A stretch of 5,385 nucleotides of DNA from Candidatus Yonathbacteria bacterium RIFOXYC2_FULL_47_9. GTDB lineage: Bacteria; Patescibacteriota; Minisyncoccia; Phycocordibacterales; UBA1550. The notes beneath the pieces are model-generated. The model saw nothing but the letters and a program-made list of their open reading frames with translations. It was not told the origin of the DNA and did not search any database. The stretch's first letter is position 1. Each line of letters begins with the position of its first letter. Location: NCBI GenBank assembly GCA_001825115.1, contig MHUY01000031.1, positions 1 through 5,385 of the forward strand. The letters run 5' to 3'. Shown here in pieces: positions 5,343-5,385 of the stretch. Made by a program: the position numbers and the translations under genes.

Positions 5343-5385
5343 GAAGTATATGGCTCATCCTCCCTATCCCAGCGCAAAAGAGATC
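5341..5385 (+). CDS. Start of an unidentified gene, cut by the window edge
   Basis: A frame beginning MKYMAHPPYPSAKEI is open to the last base. Two starts are possible: ATG at 5341 or ATG at 5350. Neither has a Shine-Dalgarno. The second coincides with the start point predicted from the promoter at 5314-5342, which would make it leaderless. Fifteen codons are too few to name a product, and the frame could be chance; its place just after a terminator is the main support. Confidence 0.35.
   Translation, partial: MKYMAHPPYPSAKEI

Noticed and set aside
1..5385. tRNA, rRNA, CRISPR array or transposase
   Set aside because: I saw no cloverleaf, rRNA core sequence, regularly spaced repeats or transposase motifs on either strand.

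Overview
The window is about 5.4 kb of compact, mid-GC bacterial DNA. Every supported gene lies on the + strand and uses the standard bacterial code, since TGA ends one gene right before a strong terminator. It opens with the 3' end of dprA (natural transformation, RecA loading) and contains a complete topA (DNA topoisomerase I, 734 aa). Four small genes around them are not housekeeping genes I recognise. The dprA-topA neighbourhood, a four-unit zinc-finger TopA tail, a stand-alone RNA polymerase alpha-CTD-like protein, individually terminated small orphan genes and apparently leaderless starts would suit a Patescibacteria/CPR (Parcubacteria-like) genome. That placement is inference and was not tested by a search.

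Layout: 1-387 is the DprA C-terminus with its winged-helix domain. Positions 396-450 hold a good promoter whose expected start point is covered by two adjacent perfect palindromes. Positions 482-793 encode a 103-aa protein resembling the RNA polymerase alpha C-terminal domain, followed by a terminator. Positions 923-1411 encode a 162-aa protein with an N-terminal membrane or signal segment, also followed by a terminator. Positions 1457-1591 are the topA upstream region, and 1592-3796 is topA. Positions 3797-4118 contain no intact gene. They hold a hairpin, a patch rich in GCGAG pentamers, and a clear out-of-frame relic of a second, diverged topA 3' end. Positions 4119-4757 and 4899-5270 encode two unrecognised soluble proteins, each with its own ribosome binding site and terminator. 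A new reading frame probably begins at 5341 or 5350 and runs off the window.

The window reads mainly as a chain of single-gene transcription units rather than one operon. Two separately transcribed accessory genes sit between dprA and topA, which are adjacent in many bacteria. The most interesting signals are the topA tail relic, which points to past recombination or insertion at the topA 3' end, and the small alpha-CTD-like protein behind an operator-like double palindrome. I found no CRISPR array, tRNA, rRNA, transposase or complete mobile element.
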